Assembly: GCF_027409185.1 (NCBI RefSeq)
Contig: NC_084474.1
Span: forward strand, 12,827,382-12,891,381
DNA: 64,000 bases
Source: Cynocephalus volans
Lineage: Eukaryota; Chordata; Mammalia; Dermoptera; Cynocephalidae
Reading direction: 5' to 3'
Shown: one piece after another, positions 11,545-21,358 of the stretch
Position numbering within the stretch: position 1 is the first letter of the stretch
How the letters are laid out: every line of letters begins with the position of its first letter
Translations under genes and position numbers: made by a program
Notes under the pieces: generated by a model
Told to the model about the DNA's origin: nothing
Databases searched by the model: none
The model's input: only the letters and a program-made list of their open reading frames with translations

Positions 11545-11706
11545 GGCAACAAATAGTGCTGCTATGAATACAGAAGTAGATGACTTTGTATTAAATATAT
11601 GTTTTCATTTCTCTCAGGGAAATACAGGAGCAGAATGGCTAGGCCACACAGGTGTATGATTGTCTTTAAAAAAAAATGCCAAATGGTTTTCAAAAGTGGT
11701 GGGAAG
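11545..11706 (-). mobile_element. L1M 3'-end fragment, reverse, part 2
   Basis: Continues the element of 10860-11329 with AATAGTGCTGCTATGAATAC, CAGAATGGCTAGGCC and ATGCCAAATGGTTTTCAAAA. It ends in the copy of the target sequence used by the PBDC1 retrocopy (AAAAGTGGTGGGAAG, 11692-11706). Confidence 0.7.
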
Positions 11707-12786
11707 AGCAACTATCTCCCAGCAGGGAGGGTGAGTGCAAGTGCAGATGAGAACGATTCTGTTCCTGCCCTCCTCTCTAGTCAGCTGCAGAACAAGTATG
11801 CAAAAAGTCACTTCCAGGAAGGTGAAGGCATGCTTTCTGGGCTGCCACATGGAGGCTACTAGTGGAACTGATGAGCCGGTTTCCAGGGAGCTGGTGTCTG
11901 TGGCACATGCTCTTTTGATCCTGACATCAAGATGGCTTGGGCCATGAGAGCAATGAAGCGTGCTGAAGTCTATTACAAGTTGATTTCCTCAGTTGACCCA
12001 CAGATCCCGAAACTCACCAAAGTAGATGACCAAATCCACTCTGAGTTCTGGGAAAATTTTGAGAAACTTAGGATAGATGTATTGGACCCAGAAGAACTCA
12101 AATCGGAATCAGCTAAAGAGAAGTGGAGGCCAGTCTGCTTGAAGTTCGCTGGGATTGTAGAAGGCTTCACGTACGGTATTCTGCTGCGACTAGATTGTTC
12201 TCAGGGCTACCCTGAGGAAAATAACATCTTTGCCTCCAGGATACAGATTTTTGCTATTGAAGTTGCTCGGAACTGGGACGGCTATAACAGAGCAGTTCAC
12301 CTCGGTCTTCAAGACAAAGAAGGAGAGAAAGGAGCCAGCAATGGGAGAGAGAATGGAGGAGAGAAAGGAGCTGACAGCAGAGGAGACGAAGATGAAGGAG
12401 TCACCAGAGAAGGAGAAAAAGAGAAAACTGACAAAGGAGGAGAAAAAGAGAAAGGAGCTGGCAAAGAAATCAACCAAAGTGGTGAAACAGCTATGTAAGG
12501 AGGACAGGGAATGGCACTCTGGAAGCTGTGACTCAACTGAGCCTGCAGGGACCACAGTGCTACGTGCCCTTTGGTTAAGTGTATGTCCTTGTGCAATTGA
12601 AGGACACTCAGAAGGGCATCTTTCTAGCCGCATAATACAACCAGAGCTGCTCTGGCTGTTCCCTTGTGTAAACTGGCTTAAAGACTATTAGTGGGGTCTT
12701 AGTTGATTCTTTCTTGTTATATTGTAGTCTCACCACTAGTCAAGTAAGAAATCTTGTAAATAAATGCCTTTTGGTTTAAAAAAAAG
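11707..12786 (+). pseudogene. PBDC1P: Processed retrocopy of PBDC1 with a long residual reading frame
   Basis: Intronless copy of the PBDC1 mRNA (polysaccharide biosynthesis domain containing 1, a small cytosolic protein of poorly known role). The parental start is at 11849-11851 and reads MEATSGTDEPVSRELVSVAH. About 25 bases are missing near 11914, which shifts the frame, so that reading ends at 11947. From ATG 11932 to TAA 12496-12498 an uninterrupted 188-codon frame remains. It contains the recognisable core (AEVYYKLISSVDPQ, LRIDVLDPEELKSESAKEKW, LLRLDCSQGY) and a Lys/Glu/Gly-rich tail from about residue 128. Lacking introns, with a 3' UTR, AATAAA at 12759-12764 and an A-rich end near 12778-12790. 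Imperfect 15-17 bp target copies: AAAAGTGGTGGGAAG (11692-11706) and AAAACGTGGTTGGAAG (about 12787-12803). The human protein is about 233 residues; the N-terminal 35 or so would be absent. Translation is possible but unproven. Confidence 0.9.
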
Positions 12787-13180
12787 AAAAACGTGGTTGG
12801 AAGTTCCCACCAGCAGTGTGCGAGAATTCAAGTTCCTCAACATCCTTGCCTACACTTGGTATGGTCAGTCTCTTTAATTTTGGACATTTTAATAGGAATG
12901 GAGTGGTATTTTGTGGCTTTAATTTGCATTTCCCTGGTGACCAGTGAGGTTGAGCATCTTTTTTTGCTTACCTTCTTTGACGGAGTCTCTCAGGGATAAT
13001 TGTTCTTCATCTCCTGGTAGCCAATTGTTTCTTGGAAACCATTGTTTCATGTATTTTGTCCAGTTTTTTAGTTGTTTCAGGTTGGAGGGTAGATCTGATC
13101 CCTGATAGTCTGTCTTGGCTGGAAGCAGGACTCTCGACACCTGCCCATACATGCTTTTGTAGCAGATACTCACAGTCATG
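12787..13180 (-). mobile_element. L1M 3'-end fragment, reverse, part 3
   Basis: Resumes after the retrocopy with AAGTTCCCACCAGCAGTGTG, CTCAACATCCTTGCCTACAC and TTTGCATTTCCCTGGTGACC, the expected continuation of the reversed L1M 3' end. The last part (TTTTTTAGTTGTTTCAGGTT, GGAGGGTAGATCTGATCCCT) is also a known L1M 3' block. From 13180 to 13435 nothing is assigned. Confidence 0.65.
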
Positions 13181-13439
13181 TAACTCTCTGCTATTATTGT
13201 CCTGTCTTTCTTTAATTTCCAATCCGTAGACTTTTGCTTTTTCTGCTTTTGGCTTTTAATGTTAGTTTGTTTAATGAGGAGTTTATATCCTGTGTTTTCT
13301 TATCCTGGTTTGTTGACTTCTGCATCTTTAAAAATTTGCATGGTTCACAAATTTTGGTCTAGTAATCACAATACCCAAAACTAAGAGAATGAAGGGGATG
13401 GATGGATAGAGATTGAGAATACCATTTCATTCCATGTAG

Positions 13440-14450
13440 AGATTTAGTTCTGGTGTTCTTATAAGTAAACTGGTATGAAAGAAAACAAGTGATAAAATGG
13501 GCTTTATCAAAATTTAAAATGTTTATTCTTCTAAAGAATAAAAATTAAGAAAACAATAAGGCAAGCCACAGATTGGGAGAAAATACTTGCAACACATTCA
13601 ACTTTTATACAACTTAAAAATAATAATGGTCAAAAGATGTTAACAAACACTTCACAAAAGGAAATATGCAAATGGCCAGTAATAAACACATACAAGGATG
13701 CCCATCATCGCTCTTCATCAGGGAAATGAAAATTACAACCGCAGTGATACCAATACGTACCCACTAGAGTAGCTGCTATTCAAAAGACCAACAATGACAA
13801 ACGCTGGCTAAGATATGGAGGAACTGGAACTCTCACATGTTGCTGGTGGGAATGCAGTATTGTAAAGCCACTTTGGAAAACAGTAGGACGGTGTTTTATA
13901 ATGTTCAATTTTCACTTATGCTATGACCCAACCATCTCAGTCCTAGATATTTTCCCTTTGGAAATGAAAACATATGTCCACACAAAGACTTTTATGTAAA
14001 TGTTCATAGAAGAATTATTTATAATAGCTCAGAACAGGAAAACCCAAATGTCCATCAATAGGTGAGTGCATAAATTGTAGTATGACCATACTATTCCCTA
14101 GCAATAACAAAGAATTTAACATTGATACAAGCAACAATATGGAAGAATCTCAAAAATATTATGCTAAGTGAAAGAAAAAGAGTACATATGCATAATTTAA
14201 TTTATAAGGAATCCTAAAAATGGCAAAAACTATAGTAACATAAGGCTGAGCAATCATTCTTGGGGTTAAGGGGGAGAACTGATTGGAAAAGGAAAGAAAG
14301 GAAACTTTTAGGTTGAAGGAAATGTTCTATATCTTAATTGTGTTGGTGGTTATATGACTGTATAAAATTGCCAAAATTCATCAAGCTGCACACTTACAAA
14401 AGGGGAATTTTATTGTATGTAAATTACACTTGAATAAAGCTTGGGAAGGG
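13440..14450 (+). mobile_element. L1M 3' part of ORF2 plus 3' UTR, forward
   Basis: Decayed end of L1 ORF2 followed by its 3' UTR. Landmarks in order: AGCCACAGATTGGGAGAAAA, CTCTTCATCAGGGAAATGAA, AACTCTCACATGTTGCTGGT, GGGAATGCAGTATTGTAAAG, AAATGTCCATCAATAGGTGA, TATATGACTGTATAAAATTG and a final ATTGTATGTAAATTACACTT with GAATAAAGC. Many stops; no coding capacity. It is the opposite orientation to most other L1M 3' ends in the window. Confidence 0.85.
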
Positions 14451-14454
14451 GAGA

Positions 14455-15560
14455 GGTTAACTGGTGATATTTACATTGGAAAGACAAATGGGGAATAACT
14501 ATTTTCTGTAGAAAATGGTGTAGCAGTGAAGTTTCTGACCTGCCATCTAATTCAGTTTTTAGGCTTTTCTGCACCTTGTTGATATGCTTTTTTTCAGGAA
14601 TGTTTTAGAAAAAATATATAAAACTTTGAAGCATCTTCAATTTTTTAATGAAAACTTCAATATAAATACTTTATAAATCACTAGGAACATGCTATAAAAC
14701 CAAACTAAACTTGCAAATATGTGATTAACAATTTAGCCTGGGAAATAAAGACAGACTATTGACTCCATATTTTGTACTACCTTTGCTTTAAAAATGTGTA
14801 CTATTGGACTGTGATTAAGGTGCTTGGGTAAAGCATAATGAATAAAAGAACATAATGAAAGAAGGAACACTACCAAAATCATGTACTTTCCCTACTGAGG
14901 AATATTAAAGTCAAAGCCTAATTTGACAGCTTAAATATTGTTGGTTCAGTGATAAGTAGTGGGGTGTTCAAAAGTGACCCTTTCTCCTTGGGTCTTTGAA
15001 ACCTGAGATCTGCTTTGATTTTCGGAGCCAAAATGTCTGTGAATGGAAATATTGCCAGAATTATGCTTTAAAAACACAGGCAGTAAGACCATGGAAGCAT
15101 ACAGAGAAAGAAGTTCTCCTACTGGGCAAAGGTGTTTTTCAAAATACAACTTCTGGAAAGTCCCTTGCATTGTAATCTACAGTGTGGTGCATTAAATAAG
15201 GCTTACATGTCCAGTACTGTGGAAACAAATGATCGGGTGCTGCAGGAGTACCAGAATAGTCTCCACTTTTTCTCTGCTTTCTCCTCCGATGCCTCGTTTG
15301 GCGTCAGAACTTCCCACCTCCTGATTTGAGTTTAGAACACATTTTCTCTCTCTCTTTCTTTTTTAATAGATATGTCAACTTTCTCTAAAATTGGGTATTT
15401 TCTTATTAATTTTTATTATCACTTATTCTCATAAGTGATCATTAAAATTTTTGTAAAAACCAGCTTTCTGACAAATGTATGGCATCCTCATGCTTTGGAA
15501 CATTTGTATGTTGTAGATAAAAAGGACCCATGGAAAATGGGTTGTTGGGAACACCGGGCA
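14455..15560. other. No recognisable feature
   Basis: AT-rich unassigned sequence. Overlapping frames of 65-74 codons around 14946-15329 on both strands lack family resemblance. Confidence 0.5.
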
Positions 15561-15564
15561 TGGT

Positions 15565-15715
15565 GGTCAGACTGAATTTGAACATTGGTTCTGCTCTTAC
15601 TAGGTGCATGCCTTTGAGCAGTGTCTTAACCTTTCTGGGCCTCAGTTTCCTCATCTGTAAAATGGGATTAATATCTTGCAAGATTGTGGATAGGATTAGA
15701 GAAGATTTTGCATCT
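15565..15715 (+). mobile_element. MIR SINE fragment
   Basis: Very clear core: GGTTCTGCTCTTACTAGGTG, TGAGCAGTGTCTTAACCTTT, CTGGGCCTCAGTTTCCTCAT and CTGTAAAATGGGATTAATAT, in consensus order. Head and tail are eroded. Confidence 0.9.
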
Positions 15716-16310
15716 CAAACCTGAATGTCTCTTAAATTTGCCACTAATTCTATAACATCCTCATCTCCCATCTGCCATATGAAAAGCCCACCACCCTGTC
15801 TCCTCTAGGGTCCCTGGTAGCACTGTTTTATGTATAAGCTGAAGAGCAAACTGAATTTCTGCAGTCAGCTCACCTGCTGTCGTTGGCCACCTGCTTGTAT
15901 GAGTGGAGGCTGAGCTGGGCTGGATGCTGTGAAGAGATGTGCCAGCTTGTGCGGGTCTCTGCGTGGTACCTGAAGCTTCTGCTCCACTCCCTCCACTTCT
16001 CTGCTGCTCCTCTTAGTCTCTGGAGGAGGGAGTCTGTCTTCCGTTTGTGTCCCCTCCACCCTGCAAAGTACCAGGAATACTGTTCCCTGGTCCTGAGTCT
16101 GGCCTGCAGTGCTCAGCCTGTCCTCCCCCGCAGCAATTAGATCTTAGGGCTCCGCAGTTCCTGTCACTGTTCCCTTCCTCTCCACCTTCCCTGGTCCACA
16201 AGACAGCCTGTACATGCCCGGACCCAAAGAGTGGGCAGTATCTGCAGTGTCTTTCTAAGGGCCTCATGGGTCCTGTAAAATCAGAGAGGAACTAGACACA
16301 TCCATTTATT
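15716..16310. other. Unassigned sequence
   Basis: Pyrimidine-biased stretch about 15960-16200. Frames of 64-85 codons overlap on both strands without resemblance to known proteins. Confidence 0.45.
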
Positions 16311-16314
16311 CCTC

Positions 16315-16840
16315 ATTTGGCAAGTACTGATCACTGTACAAGAGCTGAGGAATCAATAGTGGAAAAGGTAGGTTTGATAAACCTCCTTACAGAGCTTACA
16401 GTCTATTGGAAATAAATGCAATTAATATGCAATTAATCAGGCAATTAAGATAGCAAGCTGCAGGGAGGGTACGCACTGGAGCAGTGCCTTCTAAGTGTGG
16501 TGGGTGTGCGGGGTGTGAGGGGAGGAATTGACGTCAGCCCTAAGATCAGAGCAACACGTGGGTGCTGCGCTGGTGAAGTGAGGGGTGGAGAAATCCAGGC
16601 AGAGGAAAGCCAACAGGCCTGGAGGCTGAGATGAGAAAAACCAGTGAGTCTAATGAACAGGAAAGGTGCTGGAGCGGGAGCAAGGGAGGCAGGGCTATCT
16701 TCCCAGCCTAGGCAGAAGGGAGTAGCCCCTATAAGGGAGAGACAGGGTGTCAAAAAAAAAAAAAAAAAAGAAAAGTGAAGGTTGGATGATGTGAAGTAGG
16801 GGTCGGGGGTTGGAGGACCCTGGGAGGTAGGTGACAGCAA
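16315..16840 (-). mobile_element. L2 LINE fragment, reverse, with internal A tract
   Basis: GTACTGATCACTGTACAAGA, ACAGAGCTTACAGTCTATTG and, further on, AATCCAGGCAGAGGAAAGCC match in order the reverse of L2 ('ggagcttacattctagtggg', 'attccaggcagagggaacagc'). An 18-base A run at about 16753-16770 is embedded in it and is probably a local expansion, since no SINE body precedes it. Confidence 0.6.
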
Positions 16841-17515
16841 ATGATGGCCTAGCCCCCATCAGAGTGATCACCAGAGTTGGGGTTCCCAGACAACTCTTTG
16901 TGGCTCCCTGTTCCTGGACAGGTGCTTTCAGCCAGAGCAGAGGCTGCCTCCAGAGGCAGCCACCCAACAAAGAATGGCAGACACCTCAGCCAGGTTATAG
17001 GGACCCACATGAAACCCATACTAACTGTGACATCCCTTGGAAAAGCTTGCATTCCTCCAAGCGGTGTATTCTTGTTAGATTTGCTAAGATAACCACAGAG
17101 CCCATACTACTGAGCAAGTGAAATTGTCTACTATTGCTCAAATTCTTCAGTCTTTCCCTTTCCTCCTTGAAAATTTGGTAGGTGAAGATTTTTTCCTACC
17201 TTCATTGGCTCTTCTGCTATACTTCCTCTCCCCTCAGATCTCTTTGCTGTAAAGTTATAAGAAAAGCATATACGAAAGAATTCTGATACACTTTGCATCT
17301 CCTGCAGCAGGCCAACAGGATGATTTTGCATGAAGAAGCTTTGACCTCAAACAGTAAAAGAAGATAAACTGCATGGAGAGATGATGAAAGCTACCTGCCC
17401 AGGCTCTCAATTCTTCCAGGACGGATGACACACACATCTGGACAGATTCACAGTGACATCTTTTTTGGTTTATGACCTCCAGGGTGATTACTTTTCATTT
17501 TGACTCCCATATTAA
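16841..17515. other. No recognisable feature
   Basis: Unassigned. Overlapping frames of 66-96 codons at 16831-17331 occur on both strands with no domain signature. Confidence 0.45.
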
Positions 17516-17519
17516 AAAA

Positions 17520-18200
17520 AAAATCTAGTGCAATTCTATTTAAAAAAACATTTCAACTGTAAAATAGAACATAAATATTAAAAGTACATAGAACATATAT
17601 GTGCAGTTTAACAAGACATCACACAACTCTCATAAAATACCAGCCAGGCCAAGATATAGAATGTTGTAGGTTCTCCAGAATCCCCATGTGTTTCTTCTTT
17701 CCACTGGGGGTGAAGATTGGATTGTGTGGTCATAATGTCCTTGTTTTTCTTTATAATTTTTAGCACCTATGGTTTTACCTAAATATTACAGTTTAGTTTG
17801 AATTTTTTGAAATTTAAATAAATAAAACTACTTTGTATATATTTATTTATGGCTTTGATTTTTTGCTTACTTTGTTAGTAGGATTCACTCATGTTATGAG
17901 CAGCTACAGCTATTTTCATGGCTACATATTACTCTATTGTACAAATACACCACAATTTGTTCCTCTGCTCTAATACTGATGGTATTTGGCTTGTTTCTGA
18001 CTTTTGATTGCTATAAACAAAGCCAGGATGAATGCTCGTGTACATGGCTCTGTACACAGGTGCAAGAGTTTCTCTAAGCTGTATCCACAGGAGTGGCATT
18101 GGTGGGTCACCCTGTATGCATATCTTCTACCTCACAGGATAGCACCAAGATTTTTTCCAAAGAGGTTTTACCAACCTACATTCCCACCAAATAAATCAAT
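17520..18200 (-). mobile_element. L1M 3'-end fragment, reverse
   Basis: CAAGATATAGAATGTTGTAG, GGTTTTACCTAAATATTACA, TCATGGCTACATATTACTCT, AAATACACCACAATTTG, GTATCCACAGGAGTGGCATT and CATTCCCACCAAATAAA follow the order of a reversed L1M 3' end. A frame of 98 codons (18004-18300) runs through it and is incidental. Confidence 0.65.
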
Positions 18201-18204
18201 AGTC

Positions 18205-18420
18205 ACTGTTGGCGTACTATATGATTTAGATCTTGGGGGAAAAACAAGGAACAAAAGAGACCCTTATTATGTTTATATTCTAGTGAATGGTGGCAAATAA
18301 TAAATAATGATATAATATTTCAAGTGGTAAAAAAAAATGCAGCAATAATGCATAATAAGGGGTAGAGGGTACGAATAAGGTGACTGGAATGGACTTTCTG
18401 CTTCTCTGGGGAGGTCAAGT
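18205..18420 (-). mobile_element. L2 LINE fragment, reverse
   Basis: ACCCTTATTATGTTTATATT followed by CTAGTGAATGGTGGCAAATA and AATAATGATATAATATTTCA matches the reversed L2 phrase 'ccctgccctcatggagcttacattctagtggggg...aataataat'. The end (GAATGGACTTTCTGCTTCTC, GGGGAGGTC) corresponds to the 'ggaaggcctctctgaggaggt' block. Confidence 0.6.
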
Positions 18421-18444
18421 TCAGAGTTAAAAAATTGTGCCTTT

Positions 18445-19168
18445 GGACTTCTGGTTTCTGGTATTGCATTTAAGGAGCTTGGAAGTCATCACTCTGTCCT
18501 AACAACAAGTAAAATGCTAAATGGACTAAAATGCCAACAACTCTTGTTGGATCCATAGAAGAGAGGAGGACATAGAGCAAACTGTTTCCCCCAAGATCAG
18601 AGAGACAAACAGGTGAGCGCAGGAGCCACAGCTTACCAGAGAAGATACTCACAAGCTGAAATCTCCAGGGGAACCAGTGCCAGCCCAGAAACACCTGAAC
18701 TGTAATTGACAACTGCTGGAGGTTCAGCCTGGGCCAGGCTGAAAGCTGAAAACTCCAGAGGGAGCCAATCATGGTGCGGGGAGGTGGGGGGGGGGGTAGG
18801 GGTCTCCACAATATTGTGAGATTTACTGCCAGGAGCTTGACCAGGTTCCTACACTATATATCAGAGAAAAGTCCCTTCAGGCTTCTGGTGGTGGGGGAGC
18901 AAAAACAAACCAATTTGAAACACACCAGAACACTGTGTCCTTAACAAGTTCTGCCCTCAGGAGAAACTAGTTACCTAGAGCCTAACCTGCTGGTGTATTA
19001 TCAGAGCCTAGGTGACATGGAGGAAGGGAAATACACAATTGAAACCAGGGGACAGACCCTTGATTTCCCCTAGCTATCCCCTGACACCAGTCAGAATAGG
19101 CTCTGGCTGGGGGAAGGAGAAAATAGCAAAAGAAAAACTGCTTGACCAAGCAGCATGGGCTGGATTCC
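18445..19168 (+). mobile_element. L1 5' UTR, first part, of an L1 split by an ERV
   Basis: Starts near TTCTGGTATTGCATTTAAGG and includes GGAAGTCATCACTCTGTCCT, CTTGTTGGATCCATAGAAGA, AGAGAGACAAACAGGTGAGC and GGAGCCAATCATGGTGCGGG, which read as the 5' UTR of a mid-age mammalian L1. It ends at the ATTCC target (19164-19168) of the ERV. The same L1 resumes at 23421. A G run lies at about 18784-18795. Confidence 0.7.
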
Positions 19169-19670
19169 TTGGAGTAGCAATAAAGCACAGTTAGCAATAA
19201 GATAAGAATAAAGTCGGTTAAACATATACTTTCCTTAGTCTAAAACTTAATTTGAAGATCAGGATGTTTGTTCCTTAACTGAATGCCTTATGGCTTAAGA
19301 TAACTTCTGTAACGCCAATCTTGAGCTCCTTTTGCAGACCACCTGCAACTACAAGCCTGCTTTGAAGTGTGTACACCCTGGACCCTATGGCACCATGGAA
19401 AGTACCAGTCAAGTTGCCAGGAATAGGTGTGCTGACTTCACCCTGAACCAATCAACTTCCCATACTACTTCCTGGACCCCTGTTCATGATTCTGCTCTAT
19501 AAGGGCTTTTGTTTTTAAGCTATACGGAGCCCAAGGACTTATACCTCCTTTAGCTGCCATGGGCTCCTTTGACTGGCCATTCAAATAAATGCTGATCTTT
19601 ATCACTGCAAACTTTGGCATGAGGGACATTTAAGCATGGTGGACAACAAAATCCTCTGTTTGGTAACAAA
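19169..19670 (+). mobile_element. 5' LTR of a degenerate ERV1-like provirus
   Basis: About 500 bp. Its landmarks are in retroviral order: CCAAT at 19448-19452, TATAAG at 19497-19502, AATAAA at 19584-19589 and an end at about 19668-19670, two to four bases before a primer-binding site. The segment about 19520-19670 is repeated at 23266-23420, which identifies the other LTR. ATTCC flanks both outer edges (19164-19168 and 23421-23425), a 5-bp target duplication. The first base pair is TT instead of TG, probably a mutation or a one-base uncertainty of the edge. Confidence 0.75.
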
Positions 19671-19672
19671 TT

Positions 19673-19690
19673 TGGTAGCCCGTATGGTGA
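19673..19690 (+). promoter_or_regulatory. Candidate retroviral primer-binding site, tRNA-Ile-like
   Basis: TGGTAGCCCGTATGGTGA begins two bases after the LTR. The site expected for a tRNA-Ile(AAU) primer would be TGGTGGCCCGTACGGGGA, giving 15 of 18 matches. This suggests an isoleucine-primed class I ERV, the group named HERV-I in humans. The assignment rests on this short match and on position. Confidence 0.55.
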
Positions 19691-20608
19691 ATCTGTGCCC
19701 CATTTCAGGCATCTTGTCGATGGCATCCCAGCCCCTGGCCAGTTGTGGGCTCTGAGATACTGTCCAAACAACTGTCTGAGAAATTTGCTTGGGGATGGGT
19801 CAGGAATGCTCTGAGGTTGACAAGGCACAGAGGGCCAATCTCTTCCTAGAAATTTTCAGTATAAAAGATTGGCTTTGGACTAGGGAGATGTCTCAGTAAA
19901 TGGCAGCTTTGCATGTGATGACACCAAGGACCTGATTCTTTTTGCTATAAACTTTTGCTTTTGGTATAGGGGAATCTCCTCATTATTTGAGGGGCAGTTA
20001 GAACCAACCTTGAAACGCTGTCTTGGCTTTGGCTATCTTGGGTTTGTGTTTCTGCATCTTTCTTCTGTCCTATGTATCCACTGTCTTTTCAGCACACCCT
20101 GAGGAGTTGTCAGCAGTAGCGTTGCAGCCTGACTTGGGGTAGCTGCTCTCTACCTTGACCAGATGGAGTGTGCTCCTGCCTGATTACCAGCTGGAGGTCA
20201 GCCCTCCCCTTCTCAGTGGATAAAAGGCATCTGGTGCAGCTGGGGATGAGCTTGAGTCTTGTCAGGATGCCCTCATCGAGGGGATAATACTCAGAGTCCG
20301 GGATGAGACAGGAGGCACATGGCCTGTGTCTTGTCTTTCTGTTTGTGAACTGATTGGAAGGCGCCAGCGGGTTAGGATTTTGTTTACAATGGGCAATATG
20401 TGCTCCCACCATGCAGCCCTCATGGCTGTGTTCTGCAGAACTGGGTCGAATTTAGTTATGAGCCCATGAAGAAAAAGAAAATTATCTATTATTATAACAC
20501 CACTTGACCCCAATATTCATTGAAAGATCAAGAAAAATGGCCAGAAAACAGCTCTCTGAATTATAACACTATTTTGCAGTTAAAATTGTTTTGTGAAAAA
20601 AATGGTAA

Positions 20609-20710
20609 GGGGCTGGCTGGTTGGTCAGATGGTTGAGAGCGTAATGCTGATGACATGAAGTTTCAGGGTTCAATCCCTGTACTAGCCAGCTACTTAGAAA
20701 AAAAAAAAGG
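20609..20710 (+). mobile_element. tRNA-Ile-derived SINE monomer
   Basis: About 85 bp plus an A run (about 20697-20708). It has a tRNA-like head GGCTGGCTGGTTGGTCAGAT (A-box region) and B box GGGTTCAATCC, in the order and spacing of a tRNA-Ile, ending ACTAGCCAGC, which pairs back with the head. More diverged than the other SINEs here, so probably older. It lies in the ERV internal region and so postdates the ERV. Confidence 0.7.
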
Positions 20711-21090
20711 GTAAATGAGATGAGGTCCCATATGCCGGGCTTCCATGTTTTTGTATCAGAGCAAACCTATTCATAAAAATGTAATTTATGCCTTTTCTGC
20801 ATATTAACCTAAATTTGTCAGTGATTTCTCAGGTGCGATGAGAAGTTTTCCCTACAGTTATGATGCTGTGAATAGGATACCAAAGCCGATCTCCTCTTCT
20901 GGAGGCCACAGCCGAGGGAGAATGGAACTTGAAAGCCAGCAAAATGGTAAGTTCCTCTTACCTGTCAGGCTCCTGGTCTCTCTCTCTCTCTCTGTGGGAT
21001 CCAGTCAAACAGATGGAAAAAAGAAATGATAAAATTTAGATTTACCCATTGTATGCTCAAGTGGCCTGCTTGAGCTGTAGAGTCCACTTC

Positions 21091-21163
21091 TCCCTGGTGG
21101 TCCTACGGCTGGGACTCAGAGCTTTCACTGCTGCAGCTGGGGTTCGATTCCCAGTGAGGAAAC
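21091..21163 (+). tRNA. tRNA-Glu-like sequence (decayed), within the ERV leader
   Basis: Matches tRNA-Glu over its whole length: TCCCTGGTGGTCCTACGGCT (acceptor and D arm), an anticodon loop CTTTCAC with TTC as anticodon, and T arm GGGTTCGATTCCCAG. The acceptor pairing is poor (TCCCTGG against TGAGGAA), the anticodon stem has a mismatch and the D loop is altered, so it cannot be a working tRNA. No A tail or target duplication is seen around it. I recall similar tRNA-Glu-like segments in leaders of some class I ERVs, which would make it part of the ERV and not a separate insertion. Confidence 0.6.
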
Positions 21164-21205
21164 CCATCCTTTGACGGTGTAAATTCCTCTAAAATGTTAA
21201 CATCC

Positions 21206-21358
21206 GAGCCCGTGGCGCACTTCGTAGAGTGCTGCGCTGGGAGTGCTGCGACGCTCCCGCCGCGGGTTCGGATCCTATATAGGACTGACCGGTGCACTCA
21301 CTGGCTGAGTGCCGGTCACGAAAAAACGACTAAAAAATAAAAATAAAATAAAAAAAAT
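21206..21358 (+). mobile_element. GC-rich tRNA-derived SINE (CYN-like) with target duplication
   Basis: Head GAGCCCGTGGCGCACTTCGT (A box), B box GGGTTCGGATCC, a TATATAGGA link, then a shortened second unit GACCGGTGCACTCACTGGCT ending CCGGTCACG and an A-rich tail of AAATAAAA units. Exact 15-bp target duplication AAAATGTTAACATCC at 21191-21205 and 21359-21373. The perfect duplication shows it is a young insertion. Same subfamily as the copy at 39603. Confidence 0.9.

Noticed and set aside
12190-12691. Frames of 147 and 153 codons overlapping the PBDC1 retrocopy
   Set aside because: They are alternative-frame shadows of the Lys/Glu-rich tail of the retrocopy.
16753-16770. A18 run as the tail of a retrocopy or SINE
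   Set aside because: No SINE body or mRNA copy precedes it and no target duplication is seen. It lies inside an L2 fragment.
20391-20480. ATGGGCAATATGTGC as a possible gag start in the ERV
   Set aside because: The frame closes after about 25 codons, and no matrix or capsid motif follows.
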